DNA of 23,034 nt from NCBI GenBank assembly GCA_050946775.1, contig JBMNVL010000018.1, positions 1 through 23,034 on the forward strand, in the 5' to 3' direction. This stretch comes from UMGS1474 sp050946775. Its GTDB lineage: Bacteria > Bacillota > Clostridia > Oscillospirales > Acutalibacteraceae. The notes beneath the pieces were generated by a model that worked only from the letters and a program-made list of their open reading frames with translations, made no database searches and was not told the origin of the DNA. Within the stretch, counting starts at the first letter, position 1. The number at the start of each line of letters is the position of its first letter. Both the position numbers and the translations under genes were made by a program. Positions 13,801-21,890 of the stretch are shown piece after piece.

Positions 13801-16536
13801 TCACCACAAGGCGACGTATTCCTCGCCGTTGAGCCGCTTGTCCACCTTGGCGCCCTCGTCGATCTCGATATGCAGCCGCTGGTCGCAGTCGAGATTGCCG
13901 ATCACCTGGCCTTTGGCGCCGTTATGATACCACGCGTCGAACACCTCGCCGCTGCCGTCGCCGTTGTTGGAGACGATGGTCGATCCCAACAGGTTGAGGG
14001 TGCCGCCCTCAAAGCATTCCGCCTCGTAGGCGCACCAGGAGAAGTACTGCACCAGATCCACCGTGCCGCCCTCGACGTAGGCCAGCTTGGAGTTGCTGCC
14101 CCAGGCGTCCTGGTTGAACATCCGCACCGTGCCGGTAAAGCCGGGCTTGGTGACCACGTTGTAGCCGCCGCCTTGCTGGTTGAAGACGCCCATCGAGTTG
14201 ATCAGGGTCAGATCGGCGTCGCATCCGTCCTCGGCCACGATGCCGTGCTGGGCGGCGTCAAACGCCACGCCCCACATGGTGCCGTTGGCCGACTTGCCGG
14301 TGTAGGAATCCTTGACCAGGGAAATCTGGGTGTTGACGATAATGTTGAAGCAGGAGAAGAAATCGACGTTTTTGACGTCGCCGAGGATCATCCCCTTGGT
14401 GACGCGGGAGGTGTATTCGTTGAGCAGGTCGTTGCGGGTGGTGTGGCCGTCGGCCGTCACCCGGTCGCCGTCGGGCTGGTTTTCGTACATCCCCTGCTGG
14501 GTCCAGCCGGAATAGTTGAAGTGCAGATTCTGCACCACGCCGCCGTCGGTGCCGTGACCCAGCTCCAACGTGGTGCTCATCGAGGCGCCGGTCACGTCAT
14601 AGATCACGATGCCGTCGCAGCGGTTGGTGATGGCGTCGATCGCCCGCCAGGAGCCGACGATGGCCATATTCTGGATCCAGGTGCCCTCGTTGGCCTGGAT
14701 GGTGGCGGGATACTTCACCACCATTTCGCCGTCCAGCACCCCTTTGTCGGAATACCCCTGCTCGGGATAAAAGACGGTGAAGCCCCGTACCCCGGCGTTT
14801 TTCTCCAGCGCGATCAGCGGCGCGCCGTCGGGCTGATCCTTGCCGCCGTAAGCATAGATCTGGGTGCCCACCCAGGTGCTGTTGCCGTAATGCGGGCCGT
14901 CGTAGCAGCCCCGCAGCTCCACTCCTTCGGGAACCGACAGCGAGCCCTCGACCCGGTAAACGCCGCCCGACAGATACACCGTGCCGCCGCCGGCTTCCTT
15001 AGCGGCGTCCAGCGCTTTTTGGATGGCCCCCGTGGAATCCTCTCCGGGGATCGCCCGCACGTGGCCGCAGACCGCGCCGAAATCGTCGACGTTGAACAGC
15101 CTGTGTCCCTGCGGCTTGTTGTCGGGAACGAAATCGTGGGCGTATTCCGGCGTATGAGGAATCTCCCGGCAGCCGTCGTCCCGGATAAAGCGGGAATCGT
15201 CGTCGCTCCAGCCGTCGCCGTCCACGATCCCTTTGTGCTTGAAGGAATTGCCCACCAGCACCGCCTCGTCGACGTCGAAATCGAGCCGCAGCGGGGTCTT
15301 GTCGGCTTTGAACTCACTGTTGGAGATCACCAGATGGCCGCCGGGCATCGACAGGGCGTATTCGCCCCAGTCCTCAAACACGCAGTCGTTGAGGTTGATG
15401 CCGTATTCGTTGGATTCGATCGACTGGATGCCGTAGCCTTTCCCCCGGAAGGTGGAAGCCGACACCGCCAGGGTGTTGCGCCCGAAATAGGTGCCCTTGG
15501 CCGCCGGGTCGTCGCTGCCGATCTCGTCGTAGAAAATGCCGGCGACGGTGGTGTCAAAATCACCGTAGCTGACCTCCAGTCCGGGATAGCTCATATTGTC
15601 GATGTAGATGCCCACGTCGGCGTCGCTGACCTTGATGTTGCCGATGGCGTCGTTGCCGTGGACCAGCAGCACCCCGTATTTGCAGGTGGTCATCTGCAGA
15701 TCGTACCAGTAGCCCCAGTCCATCTGCCCGCCTTTGATGCCGATCAGGTGCTGGCGGGTATACTCTTTCAACTCGTCGATCGCCGCGCCGACCGGGGCAT
15801 TTTTCAGCCCGCTGCCGATCCAGTAATCGGGAGAAAAGCGCACCCGCTCGATCCGGGGAATATCGTAGGCGTCGGCGCCGTAGATGCCCAGATTCAGCAC
15901 CGTGCCGTACAGCCCGCGGATCATCATCGACGAACAGCCGGGATTGTAAAAGCCGGTGTAGGAGTTATACAGCGTCACGTTGAGCACGGCGGTATGGCCG
16001 TGGCCGCAAATGGTGGCGGGATAGGGCTGAACGTCCGCCGCGACCTGCTCGGGATACCACACGCTGATATCCCGCAGCACCGACGCGCCCGACAGATCGA
16101 TGAAGGGATGGTGTTCGGGGTTTTCGGTACCCCGCCCTTCGTAGGCCATCAAAATGGTGCCCTTGCCCAGTCCCTTGTCGTCGGGCGAACGCCATTCCCC
16201 CCGCAGGGTGACCGCCGACGGCACCCGCAAAGTGCCCTCGACTTTATACTGCCCCGCCGGGAGAAACACCACGCCGCCGACGTTTTCCAGGGTGTTCAGA
16301 CAAGTCTGGATGACCTCGGTCGCGTCCTCGTTCCCGGTGGGATCGGCGCCCATATCAACGGCGTTGATGTTGTAGACGATCTCGTCCGACGACTGCATCC
16401 CGTCACTGGGCGACACCATCGCCACGTTGCCCGCCGCCTCGGCGTAAACCGGAGGCTTGCATCCCGGCAGCGCCAGCATTCCGGCCGCCAGCAGCAGGCC
16501 GCTCAGCAAAGCCGCCGCGCGTTTTGATCTGTTCAT
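13801..16536 (-). CDS. Lipoprotein with double pectate-lyase-3 beta-helix core (GH55/GH28-related)
   Basis: A 911-residue secreted lipoprotein: signal peptide with lipobox LPGC, lipidated Cys26. Two tandem right-handed beta-helix modules of the Pectate_lyase_3/glycosyl-hydrolase-28-related type follow (~48-440 and ~478-905), each opening with a (D/A)-x-G-A-x-x-x-G-x-x-(D/S)-(S/A)-T segment, then G-(G/V)-x-V-(F/Y)-L-x-x-G-x-Y, then WYPEQ or FYPEQ (160-164, 589-593). Two helices in one chain is the layout of GH55 exo-beta-1,3-glucanases, but lyases and other hydrolases share the fold, so the substrate is open. Its core is closely related to residues ~538-1356 of the upstream giant. AAAGGGAGAA precedes the ATG, 18 bp after that gene's stop. 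It is probably membrane-tethered at the cell surface. Confidence 0.88.
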   Translation of the reverse strand: MNRSKRAAALLSGLLLAAGMLALPGCKPPVYAEAAGNVAMVSPSDGMQSSDEIVYNINAVDMGADPTGNEDATEVIQTCLNTLENVGGVVFLPAGQYKVEGTLRVPSAVTLRGEWRSPDDKGLGKGTILMAYEGRGTENPEHHPFIDLSGASVLRDISVWYPEQVAADVQPYPATICGHGHTAVLNVTLYNSYTGFYNPGCSSMMIRGLYGTVLNLGIYGADAYDIPRIERVRFSPDYWIGSGLKNAPVGAAIDELKEYTRQHLIGIKGGQMDWGYWYDLQMTTCKYGVLLVHGNDAIGNIKVSDADVGIYIDNMSYPGLEVSYGDFDTTVAGIFYDEIGSDDPAAKGTYFGRNTLAVSASTFRGKGYGIQSIESNEYGINLNDCVFEDWGEYALSMPGGHLVISNSEFKADKTPLRLDFDVDEAVLVGNSFKHKGIVDGDGWSDDDSRFIRDDGCREIPHTPEYAHDFVPDNKPQGHRLFNVDDFGAVCGHVRAIPGEDSTGAIQKALDAAKEAGGGTVYLSGGVYRVEGSLSVPEGVELRGCYDGPHYGNSTWVGTQIYAYGGKDQPDGAPLIALEKNAGVRGFTVFYPEQGYSDKGVLDGEMVVKYPATIQANEGTWIQNMAIVGSWRAIDAITNRCDGIVIYDVTGASMSTTLELGHGTDGGVVQNLHFNYSGWTQQGMYENQPDGDRVTADGHTTRNDLLNEYTSRVTKGMILGDVKNVDFFSCFNIIVNTQISLVKDSYTGKSANGTMWGVAFDAAQHGIVAEDGCDADLTLINSMGVFNQQGGGYNVVTKPGFTGTVRMFNQDAWGSNSKLAYVEGGTVDLVQYFSWCAYEAECFEGGTLNLLGSTIVSNNGDGSGEVFDAWYHNGAKGQVIGNLDCDQRLHIEIDEGAKVDKRLNGEEYVALW

Positions 16537-16554
16537 ATCGCGTTCTCCCTTTCT

Positions 16555-19500
16555 TTATAAAACGACCTTGCCGGTCGCCAGCTGCAAAATCATCAGCGCG
16601 TCGGCGGCGGTAACTTCCGCCCCGCCGGTGATCCTCGCCGCGGCGGCGTCCTCATCCGTCAACACGATCTTGCCGGTGGCCGCCTGCAGCGCCTGCAGGG
16701 CGTCTTCGGCGGTCACTGCCCCATCCCCGTTGACGTCGCCCGCCAGCCGGGTCGGCAGCGGGACAAGCCCCGCCATCGCCTCTTCCACCGCCTTTGCGGC
16801 CCCGGCAATCGCCGCTTCGTCGGCCCGTCCGTTTCGGTAGACCTCTTCGGCCTCTTCCAGAGCCGCCAGATAAGACTGCGCCGTCTCGGGGGTATAGCCG
16901 TCGACCGCGACCGGCTGTGCCAGCCAGGCGGTGTACAGTGCTTGCTTTTGCCGGTAAAGCGGGGTGAGATCGACGATCCGCGCGTCGCCGACCGTCACCG
17001 GGCGGTCGGCGGTGATCCGCAGGCGATCCACCGCCCGCCGGTCCAGTCCCGGCTCGCCGTCGGTCAGCTCCTCCAGCGGCAGATTCAGCGAGCGGACGCC
17101 GGCCGGCAGGGTCACCGTCCAATAAGCGGTGTGTTCCTCCTCGTCGCCCCGGCTGCGCAGCGCGACGGTCAGAGTCACGTCCTCTTTTGCCTGAAGATCC
17201 AGCCATAGCCGCAGGTTGCGCCCGTCGCGGCTGGTCAGATCGAAGCTGTCCGCCCGGCCGTCCCACCGGACCCAGCCGGTGTCGGCGGTTTGTCCGGCGG
17301 CGCCGGAGAAGGTCATCACGTCCCGCGGGGTATCCAGCGGCAGGCCGTTGTTTTGATCGTCCACCCGCGCGCCCGGCTCGACGGTGAGATTGAACATCCG
17401 CTCGCAGTCGAGATTGCCGATCACCTGACCCGATCCACCTTCTTCATAAGTCAGATCGGGAGTGCGGCCGGAATTGTCGCCGCTGCGGGAGGTGAAAACG
17501 CCGGTGTAGAAGTTCAGCTCGCCGTCCCGGCAGACGCCTTTGTTGGTGCACATCGACAGATACTGTGCGATGGTGACGGTGCCGCCCTCCACCCGTGCGA
17601 TCATCGAGTTGCTGCCCCAGGAGTCGCCGTTGAACAGGGCGATCTTGCCGGTAAAGCCCGGCTTGGTGATGACGTTGTACCCGCCGCCTCGCTGGTTGAA
17701 CACCCCCATGGTGGCGATCATGGTCAGCTCGGCGTCGATGCCGCCCTCGGCGATGATGCCGTCGTGGGAGGCGTCGTAGGCGATCCCCCAGGTGGTGCCG
17801 TGAAAGCACCCGCCGGTGTAGGGATCCTTGATCAGCCTGGTCTGGGTGGCGATGATGATATTGAAGCAGGAGAAGATCTGCAGATCCTCGCAGTCGCCCA
17901 GCACCAGATAGGTGGAATGGGCGTTGGCGTAGTTGTCAAACCAGCCCTGCGGGCGGGTGCCGTACTGATAGCTCCAGCCGGAGGGGTTGAGATGCAGGTT
18001 GTGGATGGTGCCGCCGCGCATCCCGTGGCCGATCCACAGGGTATCGTGCAGGGCGGTGCCGGTCACGTCCCGGATCAGCAGCCCGTCGCACCGCTCGGTG
18101 ATGGCGTCGATCCCGTCGTAGGCGTTGACCATGGCGACGTTTTCGATCCAGCACCCGGCGTTCGCGCGGATGGTGACCGGATAGGGGCACACCCACTCGC
18201 CGCGCTCCTCGTCGTAGATCCCCTGCTCGGGATAAAAGACGGTCAGCCCCTTGACCCCGGCGTTTTTGCCCAGGGTGATCAGCGGATCGCCGTCGGGATC
18301 GTTTTTGCCGCCCCGGGCGAACAGCTGGGTGCCGGTGAAGCAGCTGTTGCCGTAATGCGCCCCGTCAAAGCTGCCCCGCAGCTCCACCCCGTCGGGCACA
18401 CTCAGCGCGCCGTCGACGCGGTAGATGCCGCCGGGGACGTAGACCGTGCCGCCGCCGGCTTGCGCGGCGTCGTCCAGCGCCGCCTGAATGGCGGCGGTAT
18501 TGTCCCGGTCGCCGTCGGCGCGGGCGCCGTAGTCGGTAACGAGGAACAGCGCCCCGTTCGCCGGGGTGAGGGTTTGGGGCACTTCAAAGCGGTAGTCCGG
18601 GGTGACGGGGACGTCGTGATTGTCGTCGTCCCGCTGGACGAAGGTGCTCTCGCCCGCTTCCAGCGCCTGTCCCGGCGCGGCGAAGACGTTGCCGGTCAGC
18701 AGCGCCTGGGGCACCGCCTCGTCCAGCAAAAAGGCGGGCTTTTCGTCCTCAAAGCGGTTGTTGGCGGCGGTCAGATGGCCGCCGTCCATCACCACCGCGT
18801 ATTCCTCCCAGTTGCGGAAGACGCAGTCCTGCAAACTGACCCCGTAAGGGCCTTTGCTGATGGTATGGATGCCGACCGGCGCGTCCCGGAAGGTGGTGGC
18901 GCTGGCCACCAGCGTCTGGCGGAAATCCACCTGATAGTGGACGCATTCCACCGTGGCGGAAATATCCGAATGGGTGATCTGCAGTCCCGGCGCGTTGACG
19001 TTGGTGGTATAGATGCCGTACTGAACGTGGCGGGTGGTCAGATCGCCCACCGCGTCGTTGCCGGCGTAGAGGAAAATGCCGATCTTGGCGTTTTCAATGT
19101 CGATATCGTACCAGTAGCCCCAGTCCTGCCGGCCGCCGATCAGGCCGGTGACCGTCTGCCGGGCGTGGCTGATCAGCCGGTCGGCGGCCAGTCCCGCCGG
19201 CGCGCCGGGCAGACCGCTTTCGATCCAGTAACGGGTGGAAAGCGACACCCGCTCAATACGCGGGATATCGTAGGCGTTGGCGCCGTAGATCCCCTGATAC
19301 AGCACGGTGCCGTAAAAATCCCGGATCAGCATCGACGAGCAGGAGGCGTTGTAAAAGCCGGTGTAGGCGTTGATCATGGTCACCCGCTTGACCACGGTGT
19401 GGCCTTGCCCGAAAACCGTGGGCGGATAGGGCACCGGGTCGACCGGATCCTGCTCGGGATACCACACGGCGAGATCCCGCAGACAGGAGGCGCCGCGGAT

Positions 19501-21405
19501 GGTGATGAAGGGGGTCGCGTCGGGATCGCCGGCGCCGTAATACGCCATCAGGAGGGTGCCCTGCCGGGCGGGATCCACGGTGGGATCCACCCATTCGCCC
19601 CGCAGGGTCACCCCGGCGGGAACGCTGAGCGTGCCGTCCACCCGGTAGCGGCCCACCGGCAAAAAGACCACGCCCCCGTGGGCTTGCAAAGTATCGAGAC
19701 ATTCCTGGATCGCCAGAGTGGAATCGTCCTCGCCGGTGGGATCGGCGCCCCACTCGGCGGCGTTGAGATTGTAAACGATCCGGTCGTCGGCGTCCATCCC
19801 TTCGGCGGGATCAACGGTGTACGCCTGTCCCTCCCGCCTCCCGGCGATATCGACGATCCGCACATCCTGCAGGGTCATGCTGACCGGGTCGGGATGGTCG
19901 GCCGGGCCGGTCAGGGTGACCGTCAGCCGGTTGACGGCGGACAGATCCAGCGTCTCCGGCAACTCGTCCAGCCGCAGAGACAGACGGTTGACGCCCTCGC
20001 TCAGCGGCAAAATGCGCAGCGACCATTCCCCGGCGCTGCCGTCGACCGCCGACAGGGCCACGCTGCCCCGGCGGAAAAAGTCCCGGGGGATCTCCCCGTC
20101 GGCGTGCAGCGTCACCGTGGCGGTCAGCCGCAGCCCCGCCGGGTTGTGGCGACTCAAATCGACGCCCGTCGCCGCGTCGCATCCGTCGGCGAAGATCGCG
20201 CCGGTGGTCAGCGGCTGCCCGGTCGCGGTATACGTGCCGTCCGCTTCGGAAAAGTGCAGCAGGTCGTATGCGGTATCGTAATAGGGACTGCCGTCCGCCC
20301 GGCGGGAAACGTCCACCAGCGCCGCGCCGGCGATCTGGATACGGGCGGATCCGGAGGGGGTACCGTTGAGATCCAGCGCGAGGAGCAGCGGTCCGTCGAG
20401 ATCCAGCGCCTCCCACGATCCGCCGTCCCGGGGAACGCCGTCCAGCAGGCCGGCGCTGTCGCTCAGCCGCCAGACCACGGCGTTCCATCCCACCCGCAGA
20501 TCCAGCGCGTCAAAAGCGTTTTTCTCCCAAACGACGGCGTTGCCCTCCTGGTCGGTCAGGGTCAGCCGGCGGTCGACCCGTCCGTCCGCCACCGGGCCCA
20601 AATGATACAGCATGGTGAGATCTTCCACGTACAGGTTCATAAACAGGGCGGCGCTTTCCGCCGGCAGTCCCGCCAGAGCGCCCGGCGCAAACGGCTGAGC
20701 CGCGGCGTGATAGCCGGTTCCTTCATAATACAGCTCCTGATCGGGCAGCGCCTCGCCCATCGCTTGCAGCGGATAATACGGCGGCGCGACCGGCACCGCC
20801 TCGTTGACCGGGCGGGAGGTGTCCACGATCGCCACGTCGTCGAGGATGATGGTGAAATCGTCGCAGGCGCCCTCCTCTTTCAGCAGCGTCAGCGCAAAAT
20901 TGAAGGAGGCGGTTTCGCTGAACAGGATGTTCTGTTTGTTGGCGGCGGCCACCGTCATTTCCTGCGACCCGACCGGCGCTTCCCCTGCGGGATCAAACAG
21001 CAGCAGCAGCCGGTTCCAGCCCTTTTGCAGGGAAAACTGGCTGAAATACCAGCGCACCTCGTAATAGGTGCCGTCGAGCAGCCGCTGGATGTCGATCTGG
21101 CGATACCGCGTCTGCTCCATCAGATCCGCCACCTCGTGGGTGGGCGAGTCGACGTACACGTTCATATACATCGCCAGATGCTCAACCGGCGTTTGGGCGA
21201 CGGCCTGGGAATAGGTGACCGACTGGCCGGTGCGGTAACCGTCGCGGTAGACAAGCTCCCGTCTGCCGCAGATGGGCTGCACCACCCGGTAAAGGTTCTG
21301 GGGCGCCGGCGCCGGCACAAACCCGTTTTCGGCCGCGGCAAATCTGCCGGCCGGCAGGATCATCAGCAGACAAAGCGCCGCCGCCAGCCATCGTTTGATC
21401 GTCAT
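16555..21405 (-). CDS. Giant secreted dockerin protein with double beta-helix core (GH55/GH28-related)
   Basis: A ~1616-residue exported protein. Residue numbers count from the ATG at 21411. Order: signal peptide (1-27); three N-terminal beta-sandwich-like modules (~40-200, 215-370, 385-525), each ending in an IVD/LVD-type strand; a double pectate-lyase-3 helix core (~540-950 and 955-1356) with WYPEQ (650-654) and FYPEQ (1059-1063); a fourth beta-sandwich-like module (~1365-1485); a helical FIVAR-like segment (~1487-1550); and a type I dockerin (1557-1615). The first dockerin loop is canonical (DVNGDGAVTAED); the second lacks its calcium ligands. The ATG at 21405 is preferred to that at 21411 because GGGGGA directly abuts the latter. 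First gene of the beta-helix operon, with a promoter at 21462-21491. Substrate unknown. Confidence 0.88.
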   Translation of the reverse strand: MTIKRWLAAALCLLMILPAGRFAAAENGFVPAPAPQNLYRVVQPICGRRELVYRDGYRTGQSVTYSQAVAQTPVEHLAMYMNVYVDSPTHEVADLMEQTRYRQIDIQRLLDGTYYEVRWYFSQFSLQKGWNRLLLLFDPAGEAPVGSQEMTVAAANKQNILFSETASFNFALTLLKEEGACDDFTIILDDVAIVDTSRPVNEAVPVAPPYYPLQAMGEALPDQELYYEGTGYHAAAQPFAPGALAGLPAESAALFMNLYVEDLTMLYHLGPVADGRVDRRLTLTDQEGNAVVWEKNAFDALDLRVGWNAVVWRLSDSAGLLDGVPRDGGSWEALDLDGPLLLALDLNGTPSGSARIQIAGAALVDVSRRADGSPYYDTAYDLLHFSEADGTYTATGQPLTTGAIFADGCDAATGVDLSRHNPAGLRLTATVTLHADGEIPRDFFRRGSVALSAVDGSAGEWSLRILPLSEGVNRLSLRLDELPETLDLSAVNRLTVTLTGPADHPDPVSMTLQDVRIVDIAGRREGQAYTVDPAEGMDADDRIVYNLNAAEWGADPTGEDDSTLAIQECLDTLQAHGGVVFLPVGRYRVDGTLSVPAGVTLRGEWVDPTVDPARQGTLLMAYYGAGDPDATPFITIRGASCLRDLAVWYPEQDPVDPVPYPPTVFGQGHTVVKRVTMINAYTGFYNASCSSMLIRDFYGTVLYQGIYGANAYDIPRIERVSLSTRYWIESGLPGAPAGLAADRLISHARQTVTGLIGGRQDWGYWYDIDIENAKIGIFLYAGNDAVGDLTTRHVQYGIYTTNVNAPGLQITHSDISATVECVHYQVDFRQTLVASATTFRDAPVGIHTISKGPYGVSLQDCVFRNWEEYAVVMDGGHLTAANNRFEDEKPAFLLDEAVPQALLTGNVFAAPGQALEAGESTFVQRDDDNHDVPVTPDYRFEVPQTLTPANGALFLVTDYGARADGDRDNTAAIQAALDDAAQAGGGTVYVPGGIYRVDGALSVPDGVELRGSFDGAHYGNSCFTGTQLFARGGKNDPDGDPLITLGKNAGVKGLTVFYPEQGIYDEERGEWVCPYPVTIRANAGCWIENVAMVNAYDGIDAITERCDGLLIRDVTGTALHDTLWIGHGMRGGTIHNLHLNPSGWSYQYGTRPQGWFDNYANAHSTYLVLGDCEDLQIFSCFNIIIATQTRLIKDPYTGGCFHGTTWGIAYDASHDGIIAEGGIDAELTMIATMGVFNQRGGGYNVITKPGFTGKIALFNGDSWGSNSMIARVEGGTVTIAQYLSMCTNKGVCRDGELNFYTGVFTSRSGDNSGRTPDLTYEEGGSGQVIGNLDCERMFNLTVEPGARVDDQNNGLPLDTPRDVMTFSGAAGQTADTGWVRWDGRADSFDLTSRDGRNLRLWLDLQAKEDVTLTVALRSRGDEEEHTAYWTVTLPAGVRSLNLPLEELTDGEPGLDRRAVDRLRITADRPVTVGDARIVDLTPLYRQKQALYTAWLAQPVAVDGYTPETAQSYLAALEEAEEVYRNGRADEAAIAGAAKAVEEAMAGLVPLPTRLAGDVNGDGAVTAEDALQALQAATGKIVLTDEDAAAARITGGAEVTAADALMILQLATGKVVL

Positions 21406-21461
21406 ATCCATTCCCCCAGACCGTCTTTTCCCTACACGCGCGGATATACATACTCATAGTA

Positions 21462-21491
21462 ATGGTAGCCCATTTTCCCCCGGTTTGTCAA
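21462..21491 (-). promoter_or_regulatory. Promoter of the dockerin/beta-helix operon
   Basis: On the minus strand a perfect -35 TTGACA (21486-21491), an 18-bp spacer and a -10 TACCAT (21462-21467) lie about 50 bp upstream of the giant gene. The -10 is a four-of-six match, which leaves room for activation. Confidence 0.65.
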
Positions 21492-21569
21492 TGCACCGAT
21501 CCGCTGAAAATAACCCCGCTTTTTTAGCGTAACCGCCGATACGCCGTCGCCCTTTCACGCGGCGCGGCA

Positions 21570-21575
21570 TACAAT
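21570..21575 (+). promoter_or_regulatory. Candidate -10 element of feoAB
   Basis: TACAAT on the plus strand, 52 bp before the feoA ATG. No convincing -35 is found at 16-18 bp, which suggests a weak or activated promoter. The start would fall at the beginning of the palindrome at 21583. Confidence 0.5.
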
Positions 21576-21582
21576 GGAGCAA

Positions 21583-21600
21583 CGGGAACGGCCGTTCCCG
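21583..21600. promoter_or_regulatory. 18-bp perfect palindrome, likely feo operator
   Basis: CGGGAACGGCCGTTCCCG is its own reverse complement and sits where transcription should begin, between the -10 and the ribosome site. That is a repressor-operator position. It does not look like a Fur box (GATAAT-type) or a DtxR box (TTAGGnnAnCCTAA-type). A hairpin role in the leader is the alternative. Confidence 0.5.
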
Positions 21601-21626
21601 CCGTATCAAAAAAGGAGTGCTGCGTT

Positions 21627-21890
21627 ATGCGTCCCATTCCCCTGTCCGCGCTGACGCCGGGGCAGACCGCGTCGGTCTGCCGGGTCAGCCCGGAGAGCCG
21701 GCTGCAGCGACGGCTGCTGGATATCGGTTTGATCGAACATACTCCCGTCACCTGCCTGCAGGTCAGTCCCGGCGGCGATCCGGTCGCCTACGGCATCCGG
21801 GGCGCGGTGATCGCCCTGCGGCGGGAAGACGCCGCCGGGGTGCTGGTCTGGCCGCAAAAGGAGGCGGCGACATGGCCGCAAGACGGGTGA
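21627..21890 (+). CDS. feoA: FeoA-type ferrous iron transport protein
   Basis: An 87-residue SH3-like cytoplasmic protein that works with FeoB in ferrous iron uptake. The family features are present: PLSALTPGQTASVCRV near the start, LQRRLLDIGL in the centre and YGIRGAVIALRREDA before the C-terminus. The ATG follows AAAGGAG. The stop codon lies 19 bp inside feoB (overlapping frames), so the pair is translationally coupled. It is divergent from the dockerin operon and starts its own transcription unit. Confidence 0.94.
   Translation: MRPIPLSALTPGQTASVCRVSPESRLQRRLLDIGLIEHTPVTCLQVSPGGDPVAYGIRGAVIALRREDAAGVLVWPQKEAATWPQDG

Larger units (their letters stand above)
21412..21626. other. Divergent intergenic region before feoA (215 bp)
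   Basis: This gap contains the minus-strand promoter of the beta-helix operon (21462-21491), a candidate plus-strand -10 (21570-21575), an 18-bp perfect palindrome (21583-21600) and the feoA ribosome site (AAAGGAG). No gene was seen. Confidence 0.7.

Noticed and set aside
13249..16527. Long open frame opposite the beta-helix lipoprotein
   Set aside because: Same antisense artefact: no recognisable domain, and it runs through a terminator and the micropeptide gene.
13801..21405. Mobile element or phage tail-spike origin for the beta-helix pair
   Set aside because: Tail spikes share this fold, but signal peptide, lipobox and dockerin show secreted cellular enzymes. No transposase, integrase or terminal repeats were found.
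17290..21459. Very long open frame (over 1300 codons) opposite the dockerin gene
   Set aside because: Its product is a low-complexity Gly/His/Gln/Arg mix without domains, it has no matching ribosome site, and it mirrors a real gene. It is a by-product of GC-rich codon use that avoids stop complements.
21583..21600. Palindrome considered as a Fur or DtxR box
   Set aside because: It is GC-rich and lacks the AT-rich Fur hexamers and the TTAGG half-sites of DtxR; kept only as an unnamed operator candidate.
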